Positions 1 to 10,861 are shown, numbered from the stretch's first letter. The stretch is 64,000 bases of DNA from Enterobacter asburiae (GCA_011754535.1 JAAQVN010000001.1:2852001-2916000); one strand, 5' to 3'. Notes: generated by a model from the sequence alone, not told the origin. Translations and numbers: made by a program.

Positions 1-468
1 GACAAGTACTGGTTCCCGGATATCGCCGGCTCTGACTGGCTGGAAACGCTGCATTTTGCGATGCGCGACTTTAAGGATGAGAGCTTTATCAGCCAGTTTA
101 TGTCGCCGAAGATCATGCGTGATTTCCGCTTCTTCACCGTGCTGGACGATGACCGTAACAACTATCTGGAAATCTCGGCGATCCACAACGAGGAAGGCTA
201 CCGTGAGATCCGCTCTCGCCTCTCTTCCCAGTACAACCTGAGCAACCTTGAACCCAATATTCAGGTGTGGAACGTGGACCTGCGCGGCGACCGTTCCCTG
301 ACGCTGCGCTATATCCCGCATAACCGCGCGCCGCTCGATAAAGGACGTAAAGAGGTGCTGAAGCACGTGCACCGCCTGTGGGGCTTTGACGTGCAGCTGG
401 AGCAGCAGAATGAGGACGGCAGCGTGGAGCTGCTGGATCGCTGCCCGGCGCGGTTGAATACCCTGTAG
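1..468 (+). CDS. spoVR: SpoVR family protein, C-terminal part only
   Basis: The frame is open from the first base of the window, so the start of the gene lies outside; 155 C-terminal residues remain, ending at TAG 466-468. The visible stretch begins DKYWFPDIAGSDW and has the charged, aromatic-rich character of the SpoVR/YcgB C-terminus. In E. coli spoVR lies next to fadR and convergent to it, exactly as here. Its biochemical function is not established; the name comes from a Bacillus spore-cortex gene. The identification rests on sequence feel plus the synteny with fadR-nhaB-dsbB. Confidence 0.85.
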   Translation, partial: DKYWFPDIAGSDWLETLHFAMRDFKDESFISQFMSPKIMRDFRFFTVLDDDRNNYLEISAIHNEEGYREIRSRLSSQYNLSNLEPNIQVWNVDLRGDRSLTLRYIPHNRAPLDKGRKEVLKHVHRLWGFDVQLEQQNEDGSVELLDRCPARLNTL

Positions 469-480
469 TGCAGCTTTTTT

Positions 481-549
481 GCCCGGTGGCGCTACGCTTA
501 CCGGGCTTACAAAACCTGTAGGTCGGGTAAGGCGTAGCCGCCATCCGAC
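481..549. repeat. REP/BIME-type palindromic repeat
   Basis: Two oppositely oriented REP-like units lie between the convergent spoVR and fadR: one reads gcccggtggcgctacgctta, the other ggtcgggtaaggcgtagccg. The shared core GCxTACGCxTxxCCGG and the inverted arrangement are typical of enterobacterial extragenic palindromes. A related element occurs at 7121-7190. Confidence 0.85.
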
Positions 550-550
550 G

Positions 551-583
551 AAAAAAAACCTCTCGTATGAGAGGTTTTTTCTT
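551..583. terminator. Bidirectional terminator between spoVR and fadR
   Basis: A 10-bp stem (aaaacctctc / gagaggtttt) with a four-base loop is flanked by an A run on the left and a T run on the right, so it can end transcription on both strands. It sits immediately beside the fadR stop codon. Confidence 0.85.
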
Positions 584-1303
584 TTAGCGGGTCTGAATCG
601 CTAAATCGCCCGGCAGCGTTTTCTGCATACGGTGCCAGATTTCGCCGGAGTCGTGGCCGTAGCGGCGCACGGTTTCATAAACCTGATCGTGCAGGCCTTC
701 GGTGCAGAGCTTGCTCAGCTTATGGTAGAAGCCCAGCGCCAGGCTGCGGGCTTCAGGATTGGCAAAATAGTGGCGACCAATGCGGGTATAGAGCCCTTTC
801 ATGCCGTTGAGGATCAGGCCGTAAACCGGGTTGCCGGAGGCAAACGCCAGGCCGCGGAACACGTTGTAATCGAGGGTGGCAAAGGCATCGGCATGATCTT
901 CAACTTCATTCGCGCTGGCCAGCACCGCAAGCGCATCCTCCGGATGCTGACGGAAAGCGGTACGAATAAAGATAGTCGCGATGTTGGTGCGCACGGAGAG
1001 CAGATTATCAATCAGCTGCGGCACGCTTTCGTGGTCGAGGCGCGCCAGCGTTTCAAGAATGTTCAGCCCCGAGGTTTCCCAGAAGTTATTTACCTTTGTT
1101 GGCTTGCCGTGCTGGATCGTCAACCATCCATCACGCGCCAGTCGCTGAAGCACTTCACGCAGCGTGGTGCGAGTGACGCCAATCAGTTCAGAGAGTTCGC
1201 GTTCAGCCGGAAGAATGGACCCCGCAGGGAAACGATTATTCCAGATGCTTTCAATGATGTACTCTTCCGCGAAACCCGCCGGGCTCTGCGCCTTAATGAC
1301 CAT
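584..1303 (-). CDS. fadR: Fatty acid metabolism regulator FadR
   Basis: GntR-family repressor of fatty-acid degradation and activator of unsaturated fatty-acid synthesis; long-chain acyl-CoA releases it from DNA. It has 239 residues, the same as E. coli. The N-terminal winged helix (about 1-74) carries [16 protein letters not shown] and the wing HGKPTKVN; the rest is the all-helical FCD acyl-CoA domain. The start is the ATG giving [11 protein letters not shown]; a longer reading frame to 1333 exists but does not match the family. It is divergent from nhaB. A clear FadR operator lies in front of fadD at 10148-10164. Confidence 0.97.
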   Translation of the reverse strand: MVIKAQSPAGFAEEYIIESIWNNRFPAGSILPAERELSELIGVTRTTLREVLQRLARDGWLTIQHGKPTKVNNFWETSGLNILETLARLDHESVPQLIDNLLSVRTNIATIFIRTAFRQHPEDALAVLASANEVEDHADAFATLDYNVFRGLAFASGNPVYGLILNGMKGLYTRIGRHYFANPEARSLALGFYHKLSKLCTEGLHDQVYETVRRYGHDSGEIWHRMQKTLPGDLAIQTR

Positions 1304-1502
1304 AGTGAGATTTCCATTACACAGCTTTTGCAAATTGGACTCATCATACCAGAGGCGCGCAGCGGCAGGTAGCGCGGCAAAGTGAGAAAAGGGGATCGCC
1401 GTTTCATTTTTGTGAAATTTACAATGCGGTCTTATCCGCCTCCGGGCCGCGATTTTTGCGTATACTGATGTTTTGTATTATTTGACGGGAAGGACGTCTG
1501 TT

Positions 1503-3041
1503 GTGGAAATTTCTTTTGGGCGCGCGCTGTGGCGCAATTTTTTAGGTCATTCTCCTGACTGGTACAAACTAATACTGCTGGTTTTCCTGGTCGTTAATCC
1601 CCTCATTTTTAGTGTGGACCCGTTTATCGCCGGGTGGCTGCTGGTGGCGGAGTTTATCTTCACCCTGGCAATGGCACTGAAGTGCTATCCCCTGCTGCCA
1701 GGCGGTTTGCTGGCGTTTGAGGCCGTGGTCATCGGCATGACGTCAGCAGAGCATGTCAAAGCAGAGCTGGCCTCCAATCTTGAAGTGCTCCTGCTGCTTA
1801 TTTTTATGGTGGCCGGTATCTATTTTATGAAACAGCTGCTGCTGTTTATCTTCACCCGCCTGCTGCTGAGCATTCCGTCAAAAACCATCCTCTCGCTGGC
1901 GTTTTGCCTTGCCGCCGCCTTTCTGTCGGCCTTCCTGGATGCGCTCACCGTCGTCGCGGTGGTGATCAGCGTCGCCGTTGGATTTTACGGCATTTATCAC
2001 CGCGTGGCCTCCTCTCGCCCGAGTGATGATTTGCAGGACGATAGCCACGTCGAGGCGCATAACCGCGACGTGCTGGAACAGTTCCGCGCATTTCTGCGCA
2101 GCCTGATGATGCACGCGGGGGTCGGTACGGCGCTGGGCGGCGTGATGACCATGGTGGGCGAGCCGCAAAACCTGATCATCGCGAAAGCGGCAGAATGGCA
2201 TTTTGGCGAATTTTTCCTGCGCATGGCCCCCGTCAGCGTGCCTGTGCTGGTCTGCGGGTTAGCAACCTGCATTCTTGTCGAAAAATTCAGGCTGTTCGGC
2301 TACGGCGCACAGCTGCCTGAGCCGGTCCGCAACGAACTGCATAAATTTGACGAGCAGAGCCGCAAACAGCGCGCGCGCCAGGAGACGCTGCGTCTGATTG
2401 CGCAGGGGATCATCGGCATCTGGCTTATCGCCGCGCTGGCGTTGCATCTTGCCGAAGTCGGGTTGATTGGCCTCTCCGTCATTATTCTTGCGACCACCTT
2501 TAGCGGGGTAACGGACGAACATGCTATCGGCAAAGCCTTTACCGAAGCCCTGCCGTTTACCGCGCTGCTGGCGGTCTTCTTTGCGGTCGTGGCGGTGATT
2601 ATTGACCAACACCTGTTCGCACCGATTATCGCGTTTGTGCTCCAGGCCTCGCCGGACTCGCAGCTTACGCTGTTCTATTTATTTAACGGGCTGTTGTCCT
2701 CTATTTCCGATAACGTCTTTGTCGGGACGGTGTACATCAATGAGGCCAAAGCGGCGATGGAGCAAGGTATTGTCAGCACCGGGCAATTTGAACTGCTGGC
2801 GGTGGCCATTAACACCGGAACAAATCTGCCCTCCGTTGCAACACCGAACGGCCAGGCGGCATTTCTTTTCCTGCTAACCTCGGCGCTGGCGCCACTCATA
2901 CGACTTTCTTATGGAAGAATGGTCTGGATGGCGCTGCCGTACACGCTGGTACTCACCGCTGTTGGTTTGCTGTGCATCAAAATTACTCTCGTTCCCTGTA
3001 CGCAATGGCTGTTACAAGCGGGTATACTTGCGGCGCATTAA
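1503..3041 (+). CDS. nhaB: Na+/H+ antiporter NhaB
   Basis: Inner-membrane sodium/proton antiporter that helps keep cytoplasmic pH and sodium stable. It has 512 residues, about the length of the E. coli protein (513), with roughly a dozen hydrophobic segments and a hydrophilic stretch near residues 185-205. The start is GTG at 1503, giving [10 protein letters not shown] as in E. coli, with GGAAGGA at 1487-1495 as ribosome-binding site; a frame beginning at 1473 is longer than the family. dsbB follows 46 bases downstream and may be co-transcribed. Confidence 0.95.
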   Translation: MEISFGRALWRNFLGHSPDWYKLILLVFLVVNPLIFSVDPFIAGWLLVAEFIFTLAMALKCYPLLPGGLLAFEAVVIGMTSAEHVKAELASNLEVLLLLIFMVAGIYFMKQLLLFIFTRLLLSIPSKTILSLAFCLAAAFLSAFLDALTVVAVVISVAVGFYGIYHRVASSRPSDDLQDDSHVEAHNRDVLEQFRAFLRSLMMHAGVGTALGGVMTMVGEPQNLIIAKAAEWHFGEFFLRMAPVSVPVLVCGLATCILVEKFRLFGYGAQLPEPVRNELHKFDEQSRKQRARQETLRLIAQGIIGIWLIAALALHLAEVGLIGLSVIILATTFSGVTDEHAIGKAFTEALPFTALLAVFFAVVAVIIDQHLFAPIIAFVLQASPDSQLTLFYLFNGLLSSISDNVFVGTVYINEAKAAMEQGIVSTGQFELLAVAINTGTNLPSVATPNGQAAFLFLLTSALAPLIRLSYGRMVWMALPYTLVLTAVGLLCIKITLVPCTQWLLQAGILAAH

Positions 3042-3087
3042 AATTCGTTTACACTGCGCTTTCTAAGCATGTTCCAGGGAAATGATT

Positions 3088-3618
3088 ATGTTGAGATTTT
3101 TAAACCAGTGCTCCCGCGGTCGCGGAGCGTGGTTGTTGATGGCCCTGACCGCCTTTGCGCTGGAAATGGTTGCGCTGTGGTTCCAGCACGTAATGGGACT
3201 CAAGCCCTGCGTGCTCTGCATCTATGAGCGCTGCGCACTGTTCGGCATTATGGGGGCAGGCCTGGTGGGTGCGATTGCCCCGAAAACGCCGCTGCGCTAT
3301 GTGGGTATTGCAATCTGGCTGTACAGCGCCTGGAAAGGGATTGAGCTTTCCTGGCAGCACACCATGATGCAGCTGCATCCGTCACCGTTTATGACCTGTG
3401 ATTTCGCCGCCCGCTTCCCGAGCTGGCTGCCGCTGGATAAGTGGCTGCCGCAGGTGTTTGTCGCATCCGGTGACTGCTCCGTACGTCAGTGGGAATTCCT
3501 GACGCTGGAGATGCCACAGTGGCTGGTGGGGATTTTTGTGGCCTACTTCGTGGTGGCGCTGCTGGTGCTGATCGCTCAGCCGTTTAAGCCGAAGAAACGC
3601 GATTTGTTTGGAAGGTAA
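3088..3618 (+). CDS. dsbB: Disulfide bond formation protein DsbB
   Basis: Inner-membrane quinone reductase that reoxidises periplasmic DsbA. It is 176 residues, as in E. coli, with four membrane helices. The first periplasmic loop carries the CVLC redox pair (about residues 41-44); the second pair is the cysteine in FMTCDF (about 104) and the one in SGDCS (about 130). The start is the second of two close ATGs (3088, giving MLRFLNQCS), which matches the family; 3082 is an alternative. A rho-independent terminator follows directly. Confidence 0.96.
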   Translation: MLRFLNQCSRGRGAWLLMALTAFALEMVALWFQHVMGLKPCVLCIYERCALFGIMGAGLVGAIAPKTPLRYVGIAIWLYSAWKGIELSWQHTMMQLHPSPFMTCDFAARFPSWLPLDKWLPQVFVASGDCSVRQWEFLTLEMPQWLVGIFVAYFVVALLVLIAQPFKPKKRDLFGR

Positions 3619-3621
3619 AAG

Positions 3622-3651
3622 CAAAAACCCGCCTCGGCGGGTTTTTTATTC
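3622..3651. terminator. Terminator between dsbB and ycgN
   Basis: The inverted repeat aaaacccgcc-tc-ggcgggtttt with flanking A and T runs serves the convergent dsbB and ycgN. Confidence 0.88.
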
Positions 3652-4104
3652 TCACCGATTCGGGTGATTCATAATGTGGTCTTCCCAGTCCCGCACCTCA
3701 GACTCTTTCACCGCAATGTGGCGCACAGAGATACGCTCGCCGTGCATCGCCGCTTTTGAACCGGTCAGTAGCGGATGCCATTTCGGCAGATCTTTTCCTT
3801 CCGCCAGCAGACGATACGCGCAGGTATGCGGTAACCACTCAAAAGTCGGCAGATTTTCACGGGTTAACTTGATGCAGTCCGGCTCGTACTCGAAGCGGCG
3901 TTCGTAGTTGCGGCACTGGCAGGTTTTAATGTTCAACTGCTTGCAGGCAACGTTGGTGAAATAGATCTCGTCGGAGTCCTCATCCATCAGCTTATGCAGG
4001 CAGCACTGACCGCAGCCGTCGCACAGGGATTCCCATTCCGCGTCGGTCATGTCGTCAAGAGTTTTGCTTTGCCAGAAAGGGATGTCGTTCATCAGGATGT
4101 CCAC
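3652..4104 (-). CDS. ycgN: UPF0260 cysteine-cluster protein YcgN
   Basis: A 150-residue cytoplasmic protein of unknown function. It has the CxxCxxCC cluster of the CxxCxxCC/UPF0260 family (CDGCGQCC, about residues 28-35) and further paired cysteines (KTCQCRNYE), suggesting metal or Fe-S binding; this role is inference. It is nearly identical in pattern to E. coli YcgN. The start could also be the ATG at 4092 (MNDIPFW). It lies downstream of ycgM on the same strand; the 81-base gap holds a GC-rich hairpin without a T run. Confidence 0.93.
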   Translation of the reverse strand: MDILMNDIPFWQSKTLDDMTDAEWESLCDGCGQCCLHKLMDEDSDEIYFTNVACKQLNIKTCQCRNYERRFEYEPDCIKLTRENLPTFEWLPHTCAYRLLAEGKDLPKWHPLLTGSKAAMHGERISVRHIAVKESEVRDWEDHIMNHPNR

Positions 4105-4185
4105 ACGTCAAAAGAAAGCGCACCTTATAACGAGTCTGGCACGCTGTTGCAAGTTTTGCCGCCCTCTTCAGGCGGCAAGATGCGG

Positions 4186-4845
4186 TTACAGCACGCGGGT
4201 TTTTAGCGACAGGCCGTTAAAACCGACCTCAAGCTCATCCCCGCAGGCGAGCGGGCCCACGCCTTCCGGCGTGCCGGTGAGGATCACATCACCCGGCTTC
4301 AGGGTAAAGAAACGGCTCATGTAGGCGATCAGCGGCACAATCTTGTGGATCATGTCCGCCGTAGTGCCCTGCTGGCGAACCTCGCCATTCACCTTCAGGC
4401 TGAGCGGGGTGTCCTGCGGATCGTTAGTAAATTCACTCACCGGAACGAATCCTGAAATCGGACATGCGTTATCAAAGCCTTTGGCTTTTTCCCACGGCTG
4501 CCCCGCTTTCTTCATTTTGCCCTGCACGTCACGCAAGGTCAGATCCAGCGCCACGCCGTAACCGGCAATCGCTTTCTCGACATGCTCTTCGGAAGCCTGG
4601 CGCAGCGTCGCGCCGATCAGCACCGCGAGCTCCACTTCGTGATGCACCGACCCCAGCCCCTGCGGCAGCGCCAGCGGCTGGCGGATGTCGCACAGTGCCG
4701 TCTCGGGCTTAATAAACAGGACCGGCTCTTCTGGCGTTGCGCTGCCCATCTCCTGAATATGCTTAGCATAGTTGCTGCCCACGCAGACCACTTTGCTGAC
4801 GGGATAATCCAGTAATGCACCTTGCCAGTTATGATGTTGATACAT
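4186..4845 (-). CDS. ycgM: Fumarylacetoacetate hydrolase family protein YcgM
   Basis: A 219-residue member of the FAH superfamily (acylpyruvate hydrolase / oxaloacetate tautomerase type). Family metal-binding acidic residues are visible in SVHHEVELAVLIG (about residues 67-79), followed by the DLTLRDVQ and LTGTPEGVG motifs. It probably acts on small acylpyruvates in the cytoplasm, with a divalent metal. Its length equals E. coli YcgM. It is probably in a unit with ycgL upstream and ycgN downstream. Confidence 0.94.
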   Translation of the reverse strand: MYQHHNWQGALLDYPVSKVVCVGSNYAKHIQEMGSATPEEPVLFIKPETALCDIRQPLALPQGLGSVHHEVELAVLIGATLRQASEEHVEKAIAGYGVALDLTLRDVQGKMKKAGQPWEKAKGFDNACPISGFVPVSEFTNDPQDTPLSLKVNGEVRQQGTTADMIHKIVPLIAYMSRFFTLKPGDVILTGTPEGVGPLACGDELEVGFNGLSLKTRVL

Positions 4846-4892
4846 GCTCGACCCCTAATCGGTTGATGTGTTATGCCCGAAAACAGCTGAGG

Positions 4893-5168
4893 CTATTTTT
4901 TCCCGTTCGCCTCAAGATGCTGTTTTAATAAATTCTCAGGCGGCGGTGGAAGCTGTAAATAATAGCCCTGCTCGGCTAATGCCGTTTTCACTTTTTCCAG
5001 ATCGGCATTCACCAGTTTCTTACGGCCGTCCAGCGGCAGCAGCATCGCCAGCTGTGGTCGGCCAAAGTTCTTCATTAATTCTTCCGGCACGCGTGAAAAA
5101 TCGTCTTTCTTTTCGACATAAAGATAGGTCTGGTCACGGCTTGTACTTCTGTAGATCACACAAAACAT
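4893..5168 (-). CDS. ycgL: UPF0745 protein YcgL
   Basis: A 91-residue protein of unknown function of the YcgL family. The family core is intact: MFCVIYRS at the start, [18 protein letters not shown], and [15 protein letters not shown] near the C-terminus. E. coli carries a slightly longer N-terminal form; the ATG used here starts at the conserved domain. It is divergent from minC with about 120 bases between. Confidence 0.93.
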   Translation of the reverse strand: MFCVIYRSTSRDQTYLYVEKKDDFSRVPEELMKNFGRPQLAMLLPLDGRKKLVNADLEKVKTALAEQGYYLQLPPPPENLLKQHLEANGKK

Positions 5169-5186
5169 GTTTTTACTCTGAATTAA

Positions 5187-5999
<813 letters not shown>

Positions 6000-6022
6000 T
6001 CCCTTTTTAACAAGGAATTTCT

Positions 6023-6835
6023 ATGGCACGCATTATTGTTGTTACTTCGGGTAAAGGAGGCGTTGGCAAGACCACCTCCAGCGCGGCCATCGCTACTGGT
6101 TTGGCCCAGAAGGGAAAGAAAACCGTCGTTATCGACTTCGATATCGGTCTGCGTAACCTCGACCTCATCATGGGATGCGAGCGTCGCGTCGTGTATGACT
6201 TCGTGAACGTCATTCAGGGCGATGCCACGCTGAACCAGGCGCTGATTAAAGACAAGCGCACCGAGAACCTCTATATCCTCCCGGCTTCTCAGACGCGTGA
6301 CAAAGACGCCCTGACCCGTGAAGGGGTGGAAAAGGTGCTCGACGAGCTGAAAAAAATGGAGTTCGACTTCATTGTCTGCGACTCCCCTGCCGGCATCGAG
6401 ACCGGTGCCCTGATGGCGCTCTACTTCGCTGATGAAGCGATTATCACCACCAACCCTGAAGTCTCCTCCGTGCGTGACTCAGACCGTATTCTCGGCATCC
6501 TCGCCTCCAAATCCCGTCGTGCGGAAAATGGCGAAGATCCGATTAAAGAGCACCTGCTGCTGACCCGCTATAACCCGGGTCGCGTAAACAAAGGTGACAT
6601 GCTGAGCATGGAAGACGTGCTGGAGATCCTGCGCATTAAACTGGTTGGCGTCATCCCGGAAGATCAGTCCGTGCTGCGCGCGTCTAACCAGGGCGAGCCC
6701 GTGATCCTTGATACAATGGCAGATGCAGGTAAAGCGTATGCGGATACCGTTGACCGTCTGCTGGGAGAAGAACGTCCTTTCCGCTTCATTGAAGAAGAGA
6801 AGAAAGGTTTCCTCAAACGCCTGTTCGGAGGATAA
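6023..6835 (+). CDS. minD: Septum site-determining ATPase MinD
   Basis: Membrane-cycling ATPase that recruits MinC and is released by MinE, producing pole-to-pole oscillation. It has 270 residues. A deviant Walker A motif, GKGGVGKTT (residues 10-18), is followed by the switch segment DFDIGLRNLD and VCDSPAGIE. The C-terminal amphipathic membrane-targeting helix (KGFLKRLFGG) is intact. It lies 23 bases after minC and 3 bases before minE. Confidence 0.98.
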   Translation: MARIIVVTSGKGGVGKTTSSAAIATGLAQKGKKTVVIDFDIGLRNLDLIMGCERRVVYDFVNVIQGDATLNQALIKDKRTENLYILPASQTRDKDALTREGVEKVLDELKKMEFDFIVCDSPAGIETGALMALYFADEAIITTNPEVSSVRDSDRILGILASKSRRAENGEDPIKEHLLLTRYNPGRVNKGDMLSMEDVLEILRIKLVGVIPEDQSVLRASNQGEPVILDTMADAGKAYADTVDRLLGEERPFRFIEEEKKGFLKRLFGG

Positions 6836-6838
6836 GTT

Positions 6839-7105
6839 ATGGCATTACTGGACTTTTTTCTCTCGCGGAAAAAGAACACCGCCAACATCGCAAAAGAACG
6901 TCTGCAAATTATCGTTGCGGAGCGTCGTCGTAGCGACGCCGAGCCTCACTACCTGCCGCAGCTGCGCAAGGACATCCTGGAAGTGATCTGTAAGTATGTA
7001 CAGATTGACCCGGAGATGGTGACGGTGCAACTGGAGCAAAAAGACGGGGATATTTCGATACTGGAGCTGAACGTGACGCTACCGGAAGCGGAAGAGTCTC
7101 GTTAA
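6839..7105 (+). CDS. minE: Cell division topological specificity factor MinE
   Basis: An 88-residue activator of the MinD ATPase that confines MinCD to the poles. The N-terminal membrane-targeting and MinD-binding part ([23 protein letters not shown]) and the C-terminal topological domain are complete. It overlaps no neighbour. The min operon ends here and is followed by a REP element. Confidence 0.98.
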   Translation: MALLDFFLSRKKNTANIAKERLQIIVAERRRSDAEPHYLPQLRKDILEVICKYVQIDPEMVTVQLEQKDGDISILELNVTLPEAEESR

Positions 7106-7120
7106 ACCGTTTGTGGTTTT

Positions 7121-7190
7121 GTAGGCCGGGCAAGCGTAGCGCCGCCCGGCAATCTCCCCGGTGGCGCTACGCTTACCGGGGCTACAATTC
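7121..7190. repeat. REP/BIME-type palindromic repeat
   Basis: Two inverted REP units (gtaggccgggcaagcgtag and ccggtggcgctacgcttac) separate the convergent minE and rnd. The same family as the element at 481-549. Confidence 0.85.
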
Positions 7191-7191
7191 T

Positions 7192-8319
7192 TTAGCGTGG
7201 GTATGCTTCCAGCAGCGTATTCAGGCGATCGGCCATCAATTCCCCGCGCCAGCCCGCCATCAGTTCCGGCACGCCATTCTGCGGTTTTAGCTTCCAGTGC
7301 CAGTTCAGCAGCTGGTTAATCTGCCTGCGTGACGCCAGCAGTTCTGCACTCAGTTTGCTTTCCGTTGCGGCATCCTGCACCAGCACTTTGATATCCTTAA
7401 ACGCTTTGCGGTAGCCCGGCATATCCATCAGATTCAGCAATGGCTCAGGCAGCGCCTCTTCCGGAAGCTCCTGCGCTTTGGCGACGAGGGCCAGCAGGGT
7501 TTTACCGTGGAAGCGGATCTCGCTCCCCGAAAGCCCGATGCTGTCCAGTTCGCCCAGGCTGCCCGGCATATAGCGTGCGACCGCCCAGAGATGCTCTTCG
7601 CGAACCACGAAGTTAACAGCCAAATCGCGTTCGCGCGCTTTGCGTAAGCGCCAGTCGGCTAACAGTTGGAGGCACGCCAGCTGACGCGTACGCAGCTGCC
7701 AGGCGTTGCTGATGTCGCGCCAGGCTTCTTTCGGATCAACCACTTCCTGACGACGCTGCTGTGTCATACGGCACTCGTCCAGCGCGGCTGACAGCCAGCC
7801 GGAGGCTTCCGCCTCTTTCATCAGCTGTCCGGCAATCGGCAGCAGGTAAAACACGTCTGCCGCCGCATATTCCAGCTGGCGCTCGGTAAGCGGACGCGCC
7901 AGCCAGTCGGTACGGGATTCACTTTTATCCAGCGTCAGGCCCGTGTACTCCTCCACCATGGCGGCAAATCCCCACGACAGCGGACGACCGCTGAACGCCG
8001 CAAGGATCTGCGTATCAATCAGCGGCTGAGGCATGATGCCAAAGGTATTCAGAAAGACTTCCAGATCTTCACTGCCCGCATGCAGGTATTTCGTTACCGC
8101 AGTATCCAGCAGCAGGTCACGCATCGGCGCCCAGTCGGTAATGCCGAGAGGGTCGATCAGCGAGACGTGCTTACCGTCGTACATCTGAATCAAACCCAGC
8201 TGTGGATAATAGGTGCGAGTACGGACAAACTCGGTATCCAGAGCGATGGCAGGAAAGTCGCGCGTTACTTCGCAGAGCGAAGCCAGCTCGTCGTTGGTCG
8301 TGATCATCTGGTAATTCAA
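7192..8319 (-). CDS. rnd: Ribonuclease D
   Basis: 3'-5' exoribonuclease that trims tRNA and other small stable RNAs. It has 375 residues: a DEDD exonuclease domain (DTEFVRTRTYYPQLGLIQ near the N-terminus; AGSEDLEVF; YAAADVFYLLPI) and two HRDC domains in the C-terminal half. The start is taken as TTG at 8319 (MNYQMITT), the unusual UUG start known for E. coli rnd; an ATG nine codons upstream (8346) is in frame but lies inside the stem-loop/U-run leader. It follows fadD on the same strand. Confidence 0.94.
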   Translation of the reverse strand: MNYQMITTNDELASLCEVTRDFPAIALDTEFVRTRTYYPQLGLIQMYDGKHVSLIDPLGITDWAPMRDLLLDTAVTKYLHAGSEDLEVFLNTFGIMPQPLIDTQILAAFSGRPLSWGFAAMVEEYTGLTLDKSESRTDWLARPLTERQLEYAAADVFYLLPIAGQLMKEAEASGWLSAALDECRMTQQRRQEVVDPKEAWRDISNAWQLRTRQLACLQLLADWRLRKARERDLAVNFVVREEHLWAVARYMPGSLGELDSIGLSGSEIRFHGKTLLALVAKAQELPEEALPEPLLNLMDMPGYRKAFKDIKVLVQDAATESKLSAELLASRRQINQLLNWHWKLKPQNGVPELMAGWRGELMADRLNTLLEAYPR

Positions 8320-8344
8320 ATCGGATTCTCTTTTGTTTGCGCCC

Positions 8345-8370
8345 ATAAAAAACGCCGGCTTAACCGGCGT
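8345..8370 (-). terminator. Stem-loop with U run between fadD and rnd
   Basis: On the minus strand, acgccgg-ttaag-ccggcgt is followed by TTTTTT. It reads as a terminator for fadD. In E. coli a U-rich stretch upstream of the rnd ribosome-binding site is needed for rnd translation, so this element may serve both roles. Confidence 0.8.
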
Positions 8371-8390
8371 CTGGGCGATTAACGTGAAGC

Positions 8391-10076
8391 TCAGGCCTTA
8401 TTGTCTACTTTGGCACGGGCTTCGTCACGTAATTCTCGTCGTAATATCTTCCCGACGTTGGATTTCGGCAGCTCATCGCGGAATTCCACCAGCTTCGGTA
8501 CTTTATAGCCCGTCAGCTGACGACGACAAAACGTTATCAGCGCTTCCTCGGTAAGAGAAGGATCTTTCTTGACCACAAAAATCTTCACCGCTTCACCGCT
8601 GCTGCCGGAAGGGACGCCGACTGCCGCCACTTCCAGCACGCCGCTGTGCTGCATCACCACGTCTTCGATTTCGTTCGGGTAGACGTTGAAGCCGGAGACC
8701 AGGATCATATCTTTTTTGCGATCGACGATGCGCAGGAAGCCTTCGTCATCCATCACCGCAATATCGCCGGTGTGCAGCCAGCCGTCTTTGAGGATCTCGT
8801 CGGTCGCATCAGGGCGCTGCCAGTAACCCAGCATCACCTGAGGCCCTCTGACGCACAGCTCGCCTGGCTCACCGTGCGGCACTTCGTTACCCTCATCATC
8901 CACCAGCTTTGCTTCCGTGGATGGCACCGGCAGGCCGATGCTGCCGCTGTGGTAGTCGATATCGTGCGGGTTGACGCTCACCAGCGGCGCGCACTCCGTC
9001 AGGCCATAGCCTTCCAGCAGATATTGCCCGGTTAACTTCACCCAGCGCTCGGCCACCGCCTGCTGAACCGGCATGCCGCCGCCCGCAGAGAGATGCAGCG
9101 TGGAGAAATCGAGCTGCTGGAACTCTTTGTTGTTGAGCAGCGCGTTGAACAGGGTGTTCACTCCGGTCATGGCGGTGAATGGATATTTCGCCAGCTCCTT
9201 CACCAGCCCCGGGATATCGCGCGGGTTGGTGATAAGTACGTTTTGCCCGCCCAGTTCGATAAACAGCAGGCAGTTCATGGTCAGCGCGAAAATGTGATAC
9301 AGCGGCAGCGCGGTGATCACCAGCTCTTTGCCCGGATGGAGCAGCGGCCCGTAGGTGGCATTGACCTGCTCAAGGTTCGCCAGCATGTTGCGATGTGTAA
9401 GCATCGCCCCTTTGGCCACGCCGGTTGTGCCGCCCGTGTATTGCAGGAAGGCCAGGTCTTCTGAGACCACTTCCGGCTTGACGTACTGCATGCGATAGCC
9501 CGCATGCAGCGCGCGGCGGAAAGAGATAGCGTCCGGAAGATGGTATTTGGGCACCAGACGTTTGACGTATTTAACGACAAAGTTAACCAGCGTCCCTTTG
9601 GCGGTGGAAAGCTGATCGCCCATGCGCGTCAGGATGACGTGCTTCACCTGGGTTTTGTCGACCACTTTTTCCAGGGTATGGGCAAAGTTAGAAACAATCA
9701 CAATCGCCACCGCCCCGCTGTCGTTCAGCTGGTGTTCCAGCTCGCGCGGCGTATAAAGCGGGTTGACGTTGACGACAATCATCCCGGCACGCAGGATGCC
9801 GAACAGCGCCACCGGGTATTGCAGCAGGTTCGGCATCATCAGCGCGACGCGATCCCCTTTTTGCAGCCCAAGCCCTTCCTGCAGATAAGCCGCAAACGCC
9901 CGGCTACGCTCCTCAAGCTTACGGAACGTCATCACCTCGCCCATATTCACAAACGCGGGCTGGTCTGCGTAACGTCTTACCGAGTGCTCAAATAATTCAA
10001 CCAGGGATTGATAACGGTCAGGATTGATCTCCGCAGGCACATCTGCGGGATAACGGTTAAGCCAAACCTTTTTCAA
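8391..10076 (-). CDS. fadD: Long-chain fatty acid--CoA ligase FadD
   Basis: Activates incoming long-chain fatty acids to acyl-CoA at the inner membrane, coupling uptake through FadL to beta-oxidation and to FadR derepression. It has 561 residues, identical in length to E. coli. The AMP-binding motif [12 protein letters not shown] (about 213-224) and the fatty-acyl-CoA-synthetase signature [19 protein letters not shown] are present, with the catalytic lysine region [12 protein letters not shown] near the end. The start is TTG at 10076 ([11 protein letters not shown]), as in E. coli, with AGAGGTGA just upstream; an ATG frame reaching 10112 is not conserved. Confidence 0.96.
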   Translation of the reverse strand: MKKVWLNRYPADVPAEINPDRYQSLVELFEHSVRRYADQPAFVNMGEVMTFRKLEERSRAFAAYLQEGLGLQKGDRVALMMPNLLQYPVALFGILRAGMIVVNVNPLYTPRELEHQLNDSGAVAIVIVSNFAHTLEKVVDKTQVKHVILTRMGDQLSTAKGTLVNFVVKYVKRLVPKYHLPDAISFRRALHAGYRMQYVKPEVVSEDLAFLQYTGGTTGVAKGAMLTHRNMLANLEQVNATYGPLLHPGKELVITALPLYHIFALTMNCLLFIELGGQNVLITNPRDIPGLVKELAKYPFTAMTGVNTLFNALLNNKEFQQLDFSTLHLSAGGGMPVQQAVAERWVKLTGQYLLEGYGLTECAPLVSVNPHDIDYHSGSIGLPVPSTEAKLVDDEGNEVPHGEPGELCVRGPQVMLGYWQRPDATDEILKDGWLHTGDIAVMDDEGFLRIVDRKKDMILVSGFNVYPNEIEDVVMQHSGVLEVAAVGVPSGSSGEAVKIFVVKKDPSLTEEALITFCRRQLTGYKVPKLVEFRDELPKSNVGKILRRELRDEARAKVDNKA

Positions 10077-10147
10077 TGCATCACCTCTGAAATGAGTGTT
10101 CGTCGTCATCACAGCCCCGATAATAAACAGTTTATTAACATTATATT

Positions 10148-10164
10148 AACTCAGCGTACCAGTT
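10148..10164 (-). promoter_or_regulatory. FadR operator upstream of fadD
   Basis: On the minus strand the 17-mer AACTGGTACGCTGAGTT matches the FadR consensus (AnCTGGTCnGACnnGTT) at nearly all informative positions. It lies about 72 bases upstream of the fadD TTG, where the promoter is expected, so FadR (encoded at 584-1303) should repress fadD in the absence of acyl-CoA. Confidence 0.85.
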
Positions 10165-10223
10165 TATTAATTGTTCAGATTGCAGGTTGCGAAGCGCGTC
10201 ACTCTTTTTTTTCGTTTTATCCG

Positions 10224-10262
10224 TAAAAAAACAGAGACAGCGGCTGAGCCGCTGTCTCTTTC
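10224..10262 (-). terminator. Terminator after yeaY
   Basis: A 12-bp perfect stem (agagacagcggc / gccgctgtctct) is followed on the minus strand by a run of seven T; it lies directly downstream of yeaY. Confidence 0.88.
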
Positions 10263-10279
10263 CTAATAATAACAGTAAG

Positions 10280-10861
10280 TTACTCAGTTACGATCGTTTG
10301 CACCTGTGCAGGGCCCGGGTTATACCATCCCCATCCCGGATAACCGTAACGATAAGGATGTGGACCCCACATCCACGGATCGATTGGCTGAGGCGGCATC
10401 ACCACCTGCTGTGCGAGCCGCCAGCGCTTATAGCCGTTCACCTGCATGGTCATAAATTTGTACGGCGTGTTGCCGATTTTGCCCTGCACCGAACCGGTAA
10501 TCGGTCCGACGACGGTCACCAGCTGTCCGCGAAAATCGACCGGATCGAGGAAGCCATTCACGTCAGCATAGATACGCCCGCGAGAAGCTTCACCGAGGAC
10601 GGGCCGCGCGCCGCTATCGAGAGGTACGGTGGCGATTTCCAGACGGGTTTTCCCCTGCTGGTTCTGCACCTCGATCACTTTCCCGCCAAAGCGGGCTTCC
10701 TGGCCGACGTAAAGCTCGGGCGCATTCATCACCCGAACCAGATCCTGCTGTGGCGTCGGGCTGCTGCCCTTGATCGCATCAGGTACGGTTACGCAACCGC
10801 TCAGTGCTATGGCAACCGCGCCTGCCATAAAAAGGCGTACTACTTTAGTCTGAACCGCCAT
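10280..10861 (-). CDS. yeaY: Slp-family outer membrane lipoprotein YeaY
   Basis: A 193-residue lipoprotein. The signal peptide ends in the lipobox LSGC (cysteine at about residue 22), so the mature protein should be lipid-anchored, probably in the outer membrane. The Slp/YeaY domain follows. The C-terminus is rich in Pro, Trp, Tyr and Gly ([18 protein letters not shown]). E. coli YeaY is the same length and is reported as a sigma-E target; no sigma-E promoter was checked here. tsaB lies just upstream on the same strand. Confidence 0.93.
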   Translation of the reverse strand: MAVQTKVVRLFMAGAVAIALSGCVTVPDAIKGSSPTPQQDLVRVMNAPELYVGQEARFGGKVIEVQNQQGKTRLEIATVPLDSGARPVLGEASRGRIYADVNGFLDPVDFRGQLVTVVGPITGSVQGKIGNTPYKFMTMQVNGYKRWRLAQQVVMPPQPIDPWMWGPHPYRYGYPGWGWYNPGPAQVQTIVTE

